Assembly: GCF_947497025.1 (NCBI RefSeq)
Contig: NZ_CANMFC010000011.1
Location: 1 to 64,000 of the forward strand
DNA: 64,000 nt
Direction of reading: 5' to 3'
DNA from: an uncultured Kushneria sp.
Lineage (GTDB): Bacteria; Pseudomonadota; Gammaproteobacteria; Pseudomonadales; Halomonadaceae
The notes below the pieces were generated by a model, which had not been told where the DNA came from, did no database searches, and saw only the letters and a program-made list of their open reading frames with translations. Shown here in pieces: positions 26,109-35,763 of the stretch. The position numbers and the translations under genes were made by a program. The stretch's first letter is position 1, and the number at the start of each line of letters is the position of its first letter.

Positions 26109-27224
26109 TTAACCGCGATAGTAGTGCGTTGTGACAAAGGGCATCGACGTGACGGTCATGTCCATTCGGCGGCCGCGCACTTCGGCCTGCAGCTTCTGCC
26201 CCGGCTCACAAAACTCGCGCCAGACATACCCCATGGCGATCGGCGCACCCACCGACGGCCCAAAGGTCCCGGAAGTCACCTCACCGATGGGATCACCGTC
26301 AACGTTATAGAGCCGGGTCCCTTCGCGTACCGGTGCTCTTCCATCGGCTTTCAGGCCCACCCGCTTTCGCTCGGCATCCTGATTGGCCTGCTGGGTCAGA
26401 ATCACGTCAGCGCCCGGGAATCCGCCTTCACGCTCGCCGCCCTGGCGTCTTGCCTTGCCGATCGCCCATCCAAGGGAGGCTTCAACAGGGGTGGTTTCCT
26501 TGTCCATATCGTGACCATAAAGGCACAGCCCTGCTTCCAGACGCAGCGAGTCGCGCGCGCCCAGACCGATAGGCGCCACTTCTTCCTGATCCAGCAGCCA
26601 TTCAGTAATCTCTTTGGCACCCTTTGCCGGTATGGACAGCTCAAAACCATCTTCCCCGGTGTACCCTGAACAGCTTACCCAGAGCTCATGCCCCATGATC
26701 TCGAACCGGCCATGCTGCATGAAGGCAAGCCTTGTCGCTTCAGGGCACAGCCTGCGCATCACCTCGCGCGCCATGGGTCCCTGAAGTGCCAGCAGGGCAC
26801 GATCCTCGACCACCTCCAGGACACCGCCCTCGCCCAGCCCGCTGCGCAGCAAGGCAGCATCTGCCGCGCGACAGGCGGCATTGACGACCAGATAGAGATG
26901 ATCCCCGGCATTGACCGCCATGAAGTCATCATGGATACCACCCACACTGCTGGTAAAAAGGCCATATCGCTGGCGCCCGGGTGCAATGCTCACGGCGTCA
27001 ATAGGCGATACTCGCTCCAGCGCCTGTGCCGGCTGGCTACCGCGAATCAGCATCTGTCCCATGTGAGAGACATCAAATAATCCGCACTGGTTACGGGTGT
27101 GCTCATGCTCACGCTTGATCCCCATCTCGAACTGGACAGGCATTTCATAGCCGGCGAAGGGGACGAATCTGGCCCCGCGCTGTTGCCAGAGCGTATAAAG
27201 CGGCGTTCGATGCAGGGTTGACAT
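26109..27224 (-). CDS. gcvT: glycine cleavage system T protein (aminomethyltransferase)
   Basis: Transfers the methylene group from aminomethyl-lipoyl GcvH to tetrahydrofolate and releases ammonia. 371 residues. Seen: FAGYEMPVQF, LFDVSHMGQM with the conserved catalytic-region Asp, VNAACRAAD, SGYTGEDGFELS, GLGARDSLRLEAGLCLYGHD and the C-terminal EVTSGTFGPSVGAPIAMGYV. GGAGGATTT sits just before the ATG. It lies 83 bp downstream of an alanine/glycine symporter, not with gcvHP, which run the other way. Confidence 0.97.
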   Translation of the reverse strand: MSTLHRTPLYTLWQQRGARFVPFAGYEMPVQFEMGIKREHEHTRNQCGLFDVSHMGQMLIRGSQPAQALERVSPIDAVSIAPGRQRYGLFTSSVGGIHDDFMAVNAGDHLYLVVNAACRAADAALLRSGLGEGGVLEVVEDRALLALQGPMAREVMRRLCPEATRLAFMQHGRFEIMGHELWVSCSGYTGEDGFELSIPAKGAKEITEWLLDQEEVAPIGLGARDSLRLEAGLCLYGHDMDKETTPVEASLGWAIGKARRQGGEREGGFPGADVILTQQANQDAERKRVGLKADGRAPVREGTRLYNVDGDPIGEVTSGTFGPSVGAPIAMGYVWREFCEPGQKLQAEVRGRRMDMTVTSMPFVTTHYYRG

Positions 27225-27307
27225 AAATCCTCCGGATCCGGTTCATGAGTGAATGCGTTTAAATGTGCACGACCCTTATTGGGCAGGGCCATGCACATGC
27301 AGCCGAC

Positions 27308-28678
27308 CTATTTCTTCCCTTGATTGACCGCCTGCCTTTCCGCCGCGAAATGCTCTCGAGTCAGCTTGAACACCACCGGTGACAGCAGGGCCAGTGCGAT
27401 CAGGTTGGGGATGGCCATCAGGGCATTGAAGGTATCCGCCAGCAACCAGATGAAATCAAGATGGGCCATCGCGCCGATGGGAATGGCCAACACAAACACC
27501 ATGCGATAAAAACGCGCCGCGCGGCTGCCAAAAAGATATTGAAAGCATCGCTCGCCGTAATAGGACCAACCCAGAATGGTGGTAAAGGCAAAGATCGCCA
27601 GCGCGATGGCCACGATATAGTCACCGGGCCCGGGCAGCGCAGCCCTGAAGGCCAGTGAGGTCAATGTTGCACCGGACTCTCCTTCAAGCCACTGACCTGA
27701 GGTCACGATGGCAAGCGCCGTGATCGAGCAGACCACGATGGTGTCAATGAACGTCCCCAGCATGGCCACCATGCCCTGCCTGACGGGACTGTTGGTTTGC
27801 GCTGCGGCGTGGGCAATCGGTGCACTGCCAAGACCTGCCTCATTGGAGAAAACGCCACGCGCCACACCAAAGCGGATGGCCGCAGCGACGGCCGCACCGG
27901 CAAACCCGCCGGCCGCCGAGATGGGCGTAAAGGCGTGCTTGATGATCAGCCAGAAGGCTTCGGGGATGGCCGTGAAGTTGATGGCCAGCACCACCAGTCC
28001 CGCCAGCAGATAAGCAATGGCCATAAACGGCACCAGTTTGCCGGCCACACTGGAGATGCGCTGAATACCGCCCAGAATAACAGCACCAGCCAGTACCATG
28101 ATGACAATACCGGTCACCCAGGCTGGAATGGCAAAAGACGTGGTCAGCGCATCGGCGACCGAGTTGGCCTGTACCATATTACCGATGCCAAACGAGGCAA
28201 GAGTACCAAACAGGGCAAACAACACGCCCAGCCAGGCATAGCGCTTGCCAAGACCGTTTTTGATGTAATACATCGGCCCGCCCACGAAATTGCCCTGTTC
28301 ATCGCGCTCACGAAAACGTACAGCACAGACCGCTTCAGCGTACTTGGTGGCCATGCCGACCAGTGCGGTCATCCACATCCAGAACACGGCACCCGGTCCG
28401 CCCAGCGCAATGGCGGTGGCGACACCGGCAATATTGCCGGTGCCAATGGTGGCTGAAAGCGAGGTCATAAGCGCATTGAACGATGAAATTTCGCCGCTGT
28501 CCTTTTCTCCCGGCGTGCGCCCCTGCCACAGCAGGGCAAAGGCTCGGCCTATATTGCGCACCGGCATGCCCCTGAGCCCGATCTGCAGATAAAGCCCCAC
28601 GCCCAGCAACAGCACCAGCATCAGTGGTCCCCAGACCACCCCATTAATACCTTCCACCAGTCCCTGTAATGCTTCCAT
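27308..28678 (-). CDS. alanine/glycine:cation symporter (AGCS family)
   Basis: Na+-coupled amino-acid importer of 456 residues with about 11 helices. Signature stretches: ATIGTGNIAGVATAIALGGPGAVFWMW, shown here as GTGNIAGVATAI, and SNEAGLGSAPIAHAAAQT, found in all AGCS members. Start at ATG 28678 (MEALQGL) is favoured by AGGGGAAA upstream; an ATG at 28711 has no ribosome site. Position directly upstream of gcvT suggests glycine as the physiological substrate. Confidence 0.92.
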   Translation of the reverse strand: MEALQGLVEGINGVVWGPLMLVLLLGVGLYLQIGLRGMPVRNIGRAFALLWQGRTPGEKDSGEISSFNALMTSLSATIGTGNIAGVATAIALGGPGAVFWMWMTALVGMATKYAEAVCAVRFRERDEQGNFVGGPMYYIKNGLGKRYAWLGVLFALFGTLASFGIGNMVQANSVADALTTSFAIPAWVTGIVIMVLAGAVILGGIQRISSVAGKLVPFMAIAYLLAGLVVLAINFTAIPEAFWLIIKHAFTPISAAGGFAGAAVAAAIRFGVARGVFSNEAGLGSAPIAHAAAQTNSPVRQGMVAMLGTFIDTIVVCSITALAIVTSGQWLEGESGATLTSLAFRAALPGPGDYIVAIALAIFAFTTILGWSYYGERCFQYLFGSRAARFYRMVFVLAIPIGAMAHLDFIWLLADTFNALMAIPNLIALALLSPVVFKLTREHFAAERQAVNQGKK

Positions 28679-28765
28679 GACCGATTTCCCCTGAGTTGTT
28701 ATTGAAGTCATAGTTCGTCAAACGATATGGATGACAGCGCATCATGAAAATCTACAGGCTGGCTC

Positions 28766-28789
28766 TGACAATGTCATGGCAAGCTTGCC
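28766..28789. promoter_or_regulatory. two adjacent palindromes in the symporter leader
   Basis: TGACAATGTCA (28766-28776) and the perfect palindrome GGCAAGCTTGCC (28778-28789) sit side by side about 90-110 bp upstream of the symporter start. They may be operator sites or form hairpins in the leftward leader mRNA. No glycine riboswitch core was recognised. Confidence 0.35.
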
Positions 28790-28855
28790 GGAGACCGACA
28801 TTTTTCCCGCCAGACCCTTTTAGTCCTCGACCGACGACGTTACGATAAGCAAAAA

Positions 28856-28902
28856 GTTTCCGATCGGAAACACACCGGTATAACAAAATTGCCGATCCGC
28901 AA
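28856..28902. promoter_or_regulatory. putative operator pair in the divergent gcv promoter
   Basis: Perfect 16-bp palindrome GTTTCCGATCGGAAAC (28856-28871) and an imperfect one, TTGCCGATCCGCAA (28889-28902), sharing the CCGATC core. Their centres are 32 bp apart, about three helical turns, in the 333-bp gap between the leftward symporter-gcvT unit and rightward gcvH-gcvP. A dimeric regulator bound side by side is inferred. Confidence 0.5.
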
Positions 28903-29011
28903 TCAGCAGTGGACGAGCAAGCCGCCTAAAGCCACCCTATAGGCTGGTCAGCCTCGTTATCCCCGGGATGTTTCGCCATCCGTCATCTTGGCATTGAACA
29001 GGACATACAAT

Positions 29012-29410
29012 ATGAGCCAGATCCCCACTAATCTTCGCTATTCGGACAGTCACGAATGGGTCCAGGACAATGGCGATGGTACGGTCACCATCGGCATTAC
29101 CGACCATGCCCAGCAGGCCCTTGGCGACGTGGTCTTCGTGGAGCTTCCCGAAGTGGGCAGTACCCTTGCGACAGGCGAGGAGTTCGGTGTGGTCGAGTCG
29201 GTCAAGGCCGCCTCGGACCTTTATGCCCCACTGAGTGGCGAAGTCCTGGGCATCAACACCCTGCTCGAGGATGCCCCTGAAAGTCTCAATGAAAGCCCCT
29301 ATGACGATGCATGGCTGATCAAGATTCGTCTGGCAGAACCCGATGAACTTGAATCGCTGATGGATGCTGACAGCTATACCGAGCTTGTCGCCAACGAAGC
29401 AAACGACTGA
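29012..29410 (+). CDS. gcvH: glycine cleavage system H protein
   Basis: Lipoyl carrier of 132 residues that shuttles the aminomethyl group between GcvP, GcvT and Lpd. The lipoylated lysine is Lys65 in VESVKAASDLYAPLSGEV. Start at ATG 29012 with AGGA eight bases upstream; the TTG 24 bases earlier is not used. First gene of the rightward half of the gcv locus, 129 bp before gcvP. Confidence 0.97.
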   Translation: MSQIPTNLRYSDSHEWVQDNGDGTVTIGITDHAQQALGDVVFVELPEVGSTLATGEEFGVVESVKAASDLYAPLSGEVLGINTLLEDAPESLNESPYDDAWLIKIRLAEPDELESLMDADSYTELVANEAND

Positions 29411-29539
29411 TCGCGCTTACCACCAACACCCGAGGCTGACCTCCTCGCTGCTGTCGGAAAGGCGTTCACTCATCACCGGGCCCTGCACTGATGGCACCCT
29501 GCAGTGACACTTTCCGATACTTCATCTTACGGATATCCC

Positions 29540-32431
29540 ATGGCCGCTGATTCTCGCTCGCTGAATGAACTTTTCGCGCATGATGCGTTTATTGCCCGTC
29601 ATATCGGCGTCGACGCCACGGCACGTCGCCATATGCTGGAGACGCTTGGCGCTGACACGATGGCGGAACTGCTCGCGCAGGCCATTCCCCAGGACATTCG
29701 CATGGAAGGCGAGCTGAATCTGGCCGAACCGGTGTCGGAGCTTGAGACACTGACGCGTCTGCATCGGGTCATGAGCACCAACCAGGTCATGAGAAATCAT
29801 ATCGGGGCGGGTTATTACGGCACCATCATGCCTGCCGTGATTGCACGCAATGTACTGGAAAACCCGGGCTGGTATACCGCGTATACGCCGTATCAACCCG
29901 AGATTGCTCAGGGACGGCTCGAGGGGCTTCTCAACTTTCAGCAGATGGTTATGGATATGACCGGCATGGCACTGGCCAATGCCTCGCTGCTGGATGAAGC
30001 TACCGCCGCGGCCGAGGCCATGGCGCTGTGTAAACGGGCCAATCGGAAAAATAAAAGCTCGGCATTTTTTGTAGCAGATCACGTGTTTCCTCAGACGCTG
30101 GACGTCGTGCGCACGCGTGCGCGCTGGCTGGGCCTTGAGGTCATCGTTGACCGTGCCGAGGCACTTGATCAGTACGATGTTTTTGGTGCCCTGCTGCAAT
30201 ATCCGGCTGAAGACGGCAGCGTGACGGATCCTGGAGCGCTTATCGAGCGTGCGCATGAGCGTCACACCATGGTCGCCGTGGCCACCGACCTTCTGGCACT
30301 GGCGCTTTTGAAGCCGCCGGGAGAAATGGGCGCCGATATCGCGCTTGGATCCGCTCAGCGCTTTGGCGTGCCCATGAGCTTTGGCGGCCCGCACGCGGCC
30401 TTTTTTGCGGTCAACGACGACCTCAAGCGTTCCATGCCCGGGCGTGTCATCGGTGTGTCTCGCGACCGCCACGGCAAACCCGCCCTGCGCATGGCCATGC
30501 AGACACGTGAGCAGCACATTCGTCGTGAGAAGGCGACCTCCAACATTTGTACCGCCCAGGCGCTGCTGGCCAACATTGCCGGCTTTTATGCGGTCTATCA
30601 TGGCCCGGACGGCATCCGCACCATTGCCAATCGCGTTCACCGGATGACTCGCATTCTGGCGAAGGGATTGGCAGGTAGTTCAACCAGCGTCGACAACGAG
30701 TGTTTCTTCGATACGCTGACGCTGCGCGTTGACGACGTCAGTGCACTGCGTCAGCGTGCAGAAGCAGCCGGCCACAATCTGCGCTATCGCGAAGATGGCC
30801 GCGTTAGCATCAGTCTGGACGAGACCACTACCCGGCAAGATCTCGAAGCACTTTTTACCATTTTACAGGGTGATCAACACGGCATTGATGTCAGCGCGAT
30901 CGACGCGGAATTTCAATCGACTCGCGCTCGACTGCCGAAAACCTGCCAGCGCCAGTCGAAATTTCTGACGCACCCGACCTTCTCGCGCTACCACAGCGAA
31001 ACCGAGATGCTGCGCTACCTGAAGCGACTTGAAAATCGTGATCTGTCGCTAACGCATGCCATGATTCCGCTGGGCTCGTGCACCATGAAACTCAATGCCA
31101 CCACCGAAATGGTGCCGCTCTCCTGGACCGAGTGCGCCGATATTCATCCCTTTGCGCCCGATTCGCAGGTACCGGGCTATATGACGATGATCAATGAGCT
31201 GAGGGACTATCTCATCGAGGTGACCGGTTACGATGCCATCTCCATGCAGCCCAACTCGGGCGCTCAGGGGGAATACGCCGGACTACTGGCCATCCGGCGC
31301 TATCAGCAGTCGATCGATCAGGGTCACCGGCACATCTGTCTGATTCCGTCATCGGCACACGGCACCAACCCGGCCTCAGCCGCCATGACCAGCATGAAAG
31401 TGGTGGTGGTAGAGTGTGATGCCAATGGCAATATCGATCTGAAAGACCTGCAGGCCAAGGCCGAAAAGCACAGCGATGAGCTGTCGGCCATCATGCTGAC
31501 CTATCCCTCCACGCATGGCGTGTTTGAGGAAGGCATCCGCAAGGCATGCGAGATCGTGCATCAGCACGGCGGGCAGGTGTATATCGATGGCGCCAACATG
31601 AACGCTCAGGTCGGTCTATGTCGGCCGGGCGACTATGGTGGCGATGTTTCGCATCTTAACCTGCACAAGACTTTCTGCATCCCTCATGGTGGCGGTGGCC
31701 CCGGCATGGGCCCCATCGGCGTCAAGGCGCATCTGGCAGAATACCTGCCGGGTCATGTCCATCGTACCGGGCATACTCATCTGGAGCCTGGCACTGCTGT
31801 CTCATCAGCTGCCTTTGGCAGTGCGCTAATCCTGCCCATTTCATGGGCCTATATCGTCATGATGGGCGCACGCGGTTTGCGTGAAGCCAGCGAAGCGGCC
31901 ATTTTGAATGCCAACTACATCGCACATCGCCTAAGCGAGCACTACAGCGTGCTCTATCGTGGCAAAAAGGGTCATGTGGCCCACGAGTGCATTATCGATG
32001 TTCGCCCGCTCAAGGCCGCCAGCGGCATCGATGAGGAAGATATTGCCAAGCGTCTGATGGATTACGGCTTTCATGCGCCGACCATGTCGTTCCCGGTGGC
32101 CGGCACCCTCATGATCGAGCCGACCGAATCCGAATCGCGTCAGGAACTGGATCGTTTCTGTGAGGCCATGATTGCCATCCGAGAAGAGATTCGCGCCGTC
32201 GAGCAGGGAGACGTCGCTCGTGATAACAATGTGCTGATCAATGCCCCGCATACGCAGCATGACCTGTACCGGGATGACTGGCCCTACCCCTACTCGCGTG
32301 AGCAGGCCGCCTTTCCTACCCAGGCCACCAAAGCGGCCAAGTTCTGGCCCAGTGTCAATCGGGTCGACAACGTCTATGGTGACCGCAACCTGATCTGCAG
32401 TTGTCCGAGCATCGATGACTACCGTGATTAA
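29540..32431 (+). CDS. gcvP: glycine dehydrogenase (decarboxylating), P protein
   Basis: PLP-dependent decarboxylase that starts glycine cleavage; 963 residues, the single-chain form (E. coli 957). N-terminal half: [48 protein letters not shown]-terminal half: [25 protein letters not shown] and the PLP lysine in [21 protein letters not shown] 29540 is chosen over GTG 29504 because family proteins begin near SLNELF. Works with GcvH (adjacent) and GcvT (divergent unit). Followed by a hairpin. Confidence 0.97.
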   Translation: MAADSRSLNELFAHDAFIARHIGVDATARRHMLETLGADTMAELLAQAIPQDIRMEGELNLAEPVSELETLTRLHRVMSTNQVMRNHIGAGYYGTIMPAVIARNVLENPGWYTAYTPYQPEIAQGRLEGLLNFQQMVMDMTGMALANASLLDEATAAAEAMALCKRANRKNKSSAFFVADHVFPQTLDVVRTRARWLGLEVIVDRAEALDQYDVFGALLQYPAEDGSVTDPGALIERAHERHTMVAVATDLLALALLKPPGEMGADIALGSAQRFGVPMSFGGPHAAFFAVNDDLKRSMPGRVIGVSRDRHGKPALRMAMQTREQHIRREKATSNICTAQALLANIAGFYAVYHGPDGIRTIANRVHRMTRILAKGLAGSSTSVDNECFFDTLTLRVDDVSALRQRAEAAGHNLRYREDGRVSISLDETTTRQDLEALFTILQGDQHGIDVSAIDAEFQSTRARLPKTCQRQSKFLTHPTFSRYHSETEMLRYLKRLENRDLSLTHAMIPLGSCTMKLNATTEMVPLSWTECADIHPFAPDSQVPGYMTMINELRDYLIEVTGYDAISMQPNSGAQGEYAGLLAIRRYQQSIDQGHRHICLIPSSAHGTNPASAAMTSMKVVVVECDANGNIDLKDLQAKAEKHSDELSAIMLTYPSTHGVFEEGIRKACEIVHQHGGQVYIDGANMNAQVGLCRPGDYGGDVSHLNLHKTFCIPHGGGGPGMGPIGVKAHLAEYLPGHVHRTGHTHLEPGTAVSSAAFGSALILPISWAYIVMMGARGLREASEAAILNANYIAHRLSEHYSVLYRGKKGHVAHECIIDVRPLKAASGIDEEDIAKRLMDYGFHAPTMSFPVAGTLMIEPTESESRQELDRFCEAMIAIREEIRAVEQGDVARDNNVLINAPHTQHDLYRDDWPYPYSREQAAFPTQATKAAKFWPSVNRVDNVYGDRNLICSCPSIDDYRD

Positions 32432-32444
32432 CCATTCTTGATGC

Positions 32445-32479
32445 AAAAGGCCGATACAACGAAATACGCTGTATCGGCC
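32445..32479. terminator. terminator between convergent gcvP and lysR
   Basis: Ten-base stem GGCCGATACA / TGTATCGGCC (32449-32458 with 32470-32479), preceded by A4, which is T4 for the leftward lysR transcript; the rightward side lacks a T-run. Confidence 0.65.
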
Positions 32480-32513
32480 TGATGTTGTTGAAATCCGAAG
32501 CTTTCAGCAGCCC

Positions 32514-33446
32514 TTACGCGTTACTTCCTTCAGAGACCATATCGGCAGGTGCTTCGTAGCCATAAAGGGCGTTGCGCCGCTGCTCGCGAAACTCATCCAA
32601 CAGTTGACGATATCGCCGAGGCAACTCCGCCCCTTTACGCGTCAGGACATAAAGGGATTCATAGACCGGCACCGACAATGGCGCTTCCTGGACCTGGCGC
32701 TGCCAGGGCGAGGTTTCAAGCACCGGACGCGATACAACAGTGAACCCCAAACCGCGAGCAACTGCATCCAATACCACCGCCACATCGTTGGTATAACCCT
32801 TCTGCGGAAAATAGCTGATCGAGCGAAACTCGTCAGCGTAGTTTTCGCGCAACACCTGGCTTGCGTTATTGACGCCATCGAAATAGTTCAAAAAGCCCAA
32901 TGACAACAGTTCGTTAATACTGTTGCCGCGAAAATCGGCAGGCACCACCAGGCACAGCGGCTCATGGTGCCAGAGCTCATACTCAAGGTCAGGATGACGC
33001 GTGATGTCCGTGACGATACCCAGGTCGTAACGACCGGCCAGTACGTCCTGTACAATTTCAGCATTGAAGGCGAAATTATAATTGATGGTCAGCCCGGTAT
33101 TGACCTGCTGATAGCCCAGTACAAAGGGGTAAAACATCAAGCCGATGCTTGAAGGGCTGGCGATACGGCAGTCGCCACTGCTTAGCGACTCATCATCAAG
33201 ACCATGACGAAACTGTTCATGCTCTGCAAAAAGCCGGATGGCATAGTCGTAGGCGCGCCGCCCCGCTTCCGTGAGTGTAAAGCGACGGCCATGACGGCGC
33301 AGCAGAGTCTTGTCAAGATAGTGTTCAAGCTTACGGATGTGCTGGCTGACCCCGGGCTGGGTCATTTCCAGCTTGTGGGCCGTATGGGTAAAGCTGCCTG
33401 TTTCCACCAGCGTGATAAAGGTTTTGAAATACTGGGCATTAAACAT
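32514..33446 (-). CDS. LysR-type transcriptional regulator
   Basis: 310 residues: N-terminal winged helix FKTFITLVETGSFTHTAHKLEMTQPGVSQHIRKLE, quoted in part as TQPGVSQHIRKLE, and a C-terminal periplasmic-binding-type effector domain (RIASPSSIGLMFYPFVLGYQ onward). It is convergent to gcvP and divergent from the YfcL-like gene. It is not obviously GcvA; the target may be its divergent neighbour or the gcv genes. An inverted repeat sits in the divergent gap. Confidence 0.88.
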   Translation of the reverse strand: MFNAQYFKTFITLVETGSFTHTAHKLEMTQPGVSQHIRKLEHYLDKTLLRRHGRRFTLTEAGRRAYDYAIRLFAEHEQFRHGLDDESLSSGDCRIASPSSIGLMFYPFVLGYQQVNTGLTINYNFAFNAEIVQDVLAGRYDLGIVTDITRHPDLEYELWHHEPLCLVVPADFRGNSINELLSLGFLNYFDGVNNASQVLRENYADEFRSISYFPQKGYTNDVAVVLDAVARGLGFTVVSRPVLETSPWQRQVQEAPLSVPVYESLYVLTRKGAELPRRYRQLLDEFREQRRNALYGYEAPADMVSEGSNA

Positions 33447-33509
33447 GGGGCATTATCAGCTCACTGACGGCCCTGACCGCGACGCGGCCGGGCAAACAAA
33501 AAATCTTCA

Positions 33510-33554
33510 TTTCTGATCAGATAGATACGGCGTGACCAGCTACTTTATCAGAAA
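33510..33554. promoter_or_regulatory. inverted repeat between lysR and the YfcL-like gene
   Basis: TTTCTGAT (33510-33517) and ATCAGAAA (33547-33554) are exact inverted arms separated by 29 bases; the left arm also lies in the palindrome CTGATCAG (33513-33520). Position between divergent genes fits a LysR-type binding region. Confidence 0.35.
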
Positions 33555-33641
33555 AGCCTGGAGCCCGCATGAGCTCCTCGAGTTCTCGTGTTAGCATCCC
33601 GGGACACAGCGTTTGACACTGCTTTTATTGGAATATCCACC

Positions 33642-33926
33642 ATGCCCGACCCCTTTTTAAAACGCGCAGAAGACATCAAGAAAACCCTGCTTGCGATGGA
33701 ATCCGAAGCGCCTGATGAAGATCTTTTTGCGCTGGGCTACATGATTCCGCAGATAGAGCTGGTGCAGGAGATGGCCCAGTATGACGCCTCGGAGGTTACC
33801 GCAGAGGATTTCGACGCCACCTATCGCCAGTGGCTTGAAAGCACCTTCATGGAAGATGCCATGGAGAGTGATGACCGCCAGCGTATCGAGGAGCTCTGGC
33901 AACACGCCATAAGCCGGACGAGCTGA
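33642..33926 (+). CDS. YfcL-like small protein
   Basis: 94-residue soluble, acidic protein beginning MPDPFLKRAED. DEDLFALGYMIPQIELVQEM, short here as LFALGYMIPQIEL, and the terminal RQRIEELWQHA resemble E. coli YfcL (DELFASGYLRGHL... MWENLF). YfcL has no known function. ATG 33642 is preferred to the upstream in-frame ATG-like start at 33588 because the added residues do not match. 61 bp upstream of ppnN on the same strand, so probably co-transcribed. Confidence 0.7.
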   Translation: MPDPFLKRAEDIKKTLLAMESEAPDEDLFALGYMIPQIELVQEMAQYDASEVTAEDFDATYRQWLESTFMEDAMESDDRQRIEELWQHAISRTS

Positions 33927-33987
33927 CCCATGTCGCCAGGGCCTGCCTCTGGCATTTGTTGACTGCAGGAAAAGGATATCAAAGAGG

Positions 33988-35361
33988 ATGAAGGAAGCCA
34001 CACGGATTTCAGTCACCATTTCTCCGGAAGGCAGTCTGGAGGTGCTCTCGCAGCAGGAAGTCAATCGCCTGCGGGACACTTCATCCAACGGCATGCACGA
34101 TGTGCTTCGCCGCTGTGCACTGGCCATCCTGAACTACGGTACCATGGTTGATGACAGCTGCAGTGTGCTTGAGGCCTATCACGACTTTGATATTGAAGTC
34201 ATCCAGCAGGATCGAGGCATCCGTCTAAAGCTCACCAATGCCCCCGCCCATGCCTTCGTGGACGGCAGCATGATTCGCGGCATCCGTGAACTGCTGTCTT
34301 CCGTTCTGCGTGATGTGGTTTATGTATACAACGAAATCGAAAAGCATGGGCGCTTCGATCTCGAATCTGCCGAAGGCATCACCAACGCCGTATTCCATAT
34401 CCTGCGCAATGCCGGGGTCATGAAGCCTTCGCGTGATCCCAACCTGGTGGTCTGCTGGGGCGGACACTCAATCTCGCGTGAGGAGTACGACTACAGCAAG
34501 TCGGTCGGCTATCACCTGGGACTGCGTGACATGGACATCTGCACCGGCTGCGGGCCGGGCGCCATGAAAGGGCCAATGAAGGGTGCCAATGTCGCACATG
34601 CCAAACAGCGTCGTCGCAACAGCCGCTATCTGGGCATTTCGGAGCCCGGCATCATTGCGGCCGAATCGCCCAACCCGATCGTCAATGAACTGGTCATCAT
34701 GCCGGATATCGAAAAGCGCCTTGAGGCCTTCATTCGCGTTGGGCACGGCATCATCATTTTTCCTGGTGGCGTGGGCACCGCCGAGGAAATCCTATATCTG
34801 CTGGGCGTACTGCTGCATCCCAACAATGCCGACATTCCCTACCCGATCATCTTTACCGGGCCAGCCAGCAGCGCCGACTATTTCCGGCGCATCGATGAGT
34901 TCATTGCCTTTACGCTGGGTGCCGAGGCACAAAAGTACTACCGCATCATGATTGATGATCCCGTCGGCGTGGCGCGCGCCATGCGAGAGGGCATCGAGGA
35001 AGTGACCGCCTTTCGCCGCGAGCATCAGGATGCCTTCTACTTCAACTGGCGCCTGGAAATTCCACGGGACTTTCAGCAGCCCTTCACCCCGAACCACGAG
35101 TCAATGGCCGGCCTGGCACTTCATCGTCGCCAGAACGTGCATGATCTGGCCGCCAATCTGCGGCGCGCCTTTTCGGGAATAGTCGCCGGCAACGTCAAGG
35201 AGCAGGGCGTACGGGCCATCGAAAAACAGGGTCCTTTCCGCCTGAACGCTGAAAGCGAGCTCATGCAACCTCTTGATGAGCTACTGACCTCCTTTGTCGC
35301 TCAGGGGCGAATGAAACTGCCTGGCAGTGAATACGTTCCCTGCTATACGCTGAACACATAA
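33988..35361 (+). CDS. ppnN: pyrimidine/purine nucleotide 5'-monophosphate nucleosidase
   Basis: YgdH/PpnN enzyme that hydrolyses nucleoside monophosphates to base and ribose-5-phosphate; in E. coli it is stimulated by (p)ppGpp. 457 residues: N-terminal regulatory domain (MKEATRISVTISPEGSLEVL), LOG/Rossmann catalytic core with CGPGAMKGPMKGA and the signature PGGVGTAEEILYLLGVLL, then a C-terminal domain. Length matches E. coli (454). AAAGAGG immediately precedes the ATG. Confidence 0.95.
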   Translation: MKEATRISVTISPEGSLEVLSQQEVNRLRDTSSNGMHDVLRRCALAILNYGTMVDDSCSVLEAYHDFDIEVIQQDRGIRLKLTNAPAHAFVDGSMIRGIRELLSSVLRDVVYVYNEIEKHGRFDLESAEGITNAVFHILRNAGVMKPSRDPNLVVCWGGHSISREEYDYSKSVGYHLGLRDMDICTGCGPGAMKGPMKGANVAHAKQRRRNSRYLGISEPGIIAAESPNPIVNELVIMPDIEKRLEAFIRVGHGIIIFPGGVGTAEEILYLLGVLLHPNNADIPYPIIFTGPASSADYFRRIDEFIAFTLGAEAQKYYRIMIDDPVGVARAMREGIEEVTAFRREHQDAFYFNWRLEIPRDFQQPFTPNHESMAGLALHRRQNVHDLAANLRRAFSGIVAGNVKEQGVRAIEKQGPFRLNAESELMQPLDELLTSFVAQGRMKLPGSEYVPCYTLNT

Positions 35362-35385
35362 AACATGATCAGCCTGATGGTGGCG

Positions 35386-35763
35386 CTATTGCTCCGCGGG
35401 GCGCCACCAGCCATAAAGTGCATGCAGCAAAAGCCCAATGGTCATGGCTCTGGGTAACCATTGATACCAGTCCTGTGACAGCCCTGTCGCAAGTTGCCAG
35501 ATCGCCGTTGCAGCCACGCCCACCATCAACCACAACAAAAGCCGTTTAAGCGCTGTCAACGCTCCCCTTCTGACGCTGCTCGAAGCACGCTGCCATAACA
35601 GGGCAGATACGACGACCAGCGCCGCCACACCCCCGCATACCAGTATCAGACGCTCATTATCGCGAACGATATAATAGCCGGGCGCTGCCATCAGCATGGT
35701 CAGGGCAAGCCCCAGCAGGATGGAAATTCGCTCACCGCTGGCCAGCAGTCCCTGACGACTCAT
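35386..35763 (-). CDS. small integral membrane protein, unknown, coupled to flavodoxin
   Basis: 125 residues with four predicted helices: ISILLGLALTMLMAAPGYYIV, LILVCGGVAALVVVSALL, LLLWLMVGVAATAIWQL and MTIGLLLHALYGWW. Start ATG 35763 overlaps the flavodoxin stop (ATGA), so the two are translationally coupled; an upstream start at 35781 would overlap more and is not preferred. No family recognised. Coupling to a flavodoxin suggests a membrane redox or electron-transfer role, which is inference. Confidence 0.75.
   Translation of the reverse strand: MSRQGLLASGERISILLGLALTMLMAAPGYYIVRDNERLILVCGGVAALVVVSALLWQRASSSVRRGALTALKRLLLWLMVGVAATAIWQLATGLSQDWYQWLPRAMTIGLLLHALYGWWRPAEQ

Noticed and set aside
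28741-29011. Glycine riboswitch in the gcv intergenic region
   Set aside because: Looked for the conserved aptamer cores on both strands and did not find them; palindromes are present instead. A covariance-model search would settle it.
29522-30640. 372-residue open frame antisense to gcvP
   Set aside because: Shadow frame without family features.
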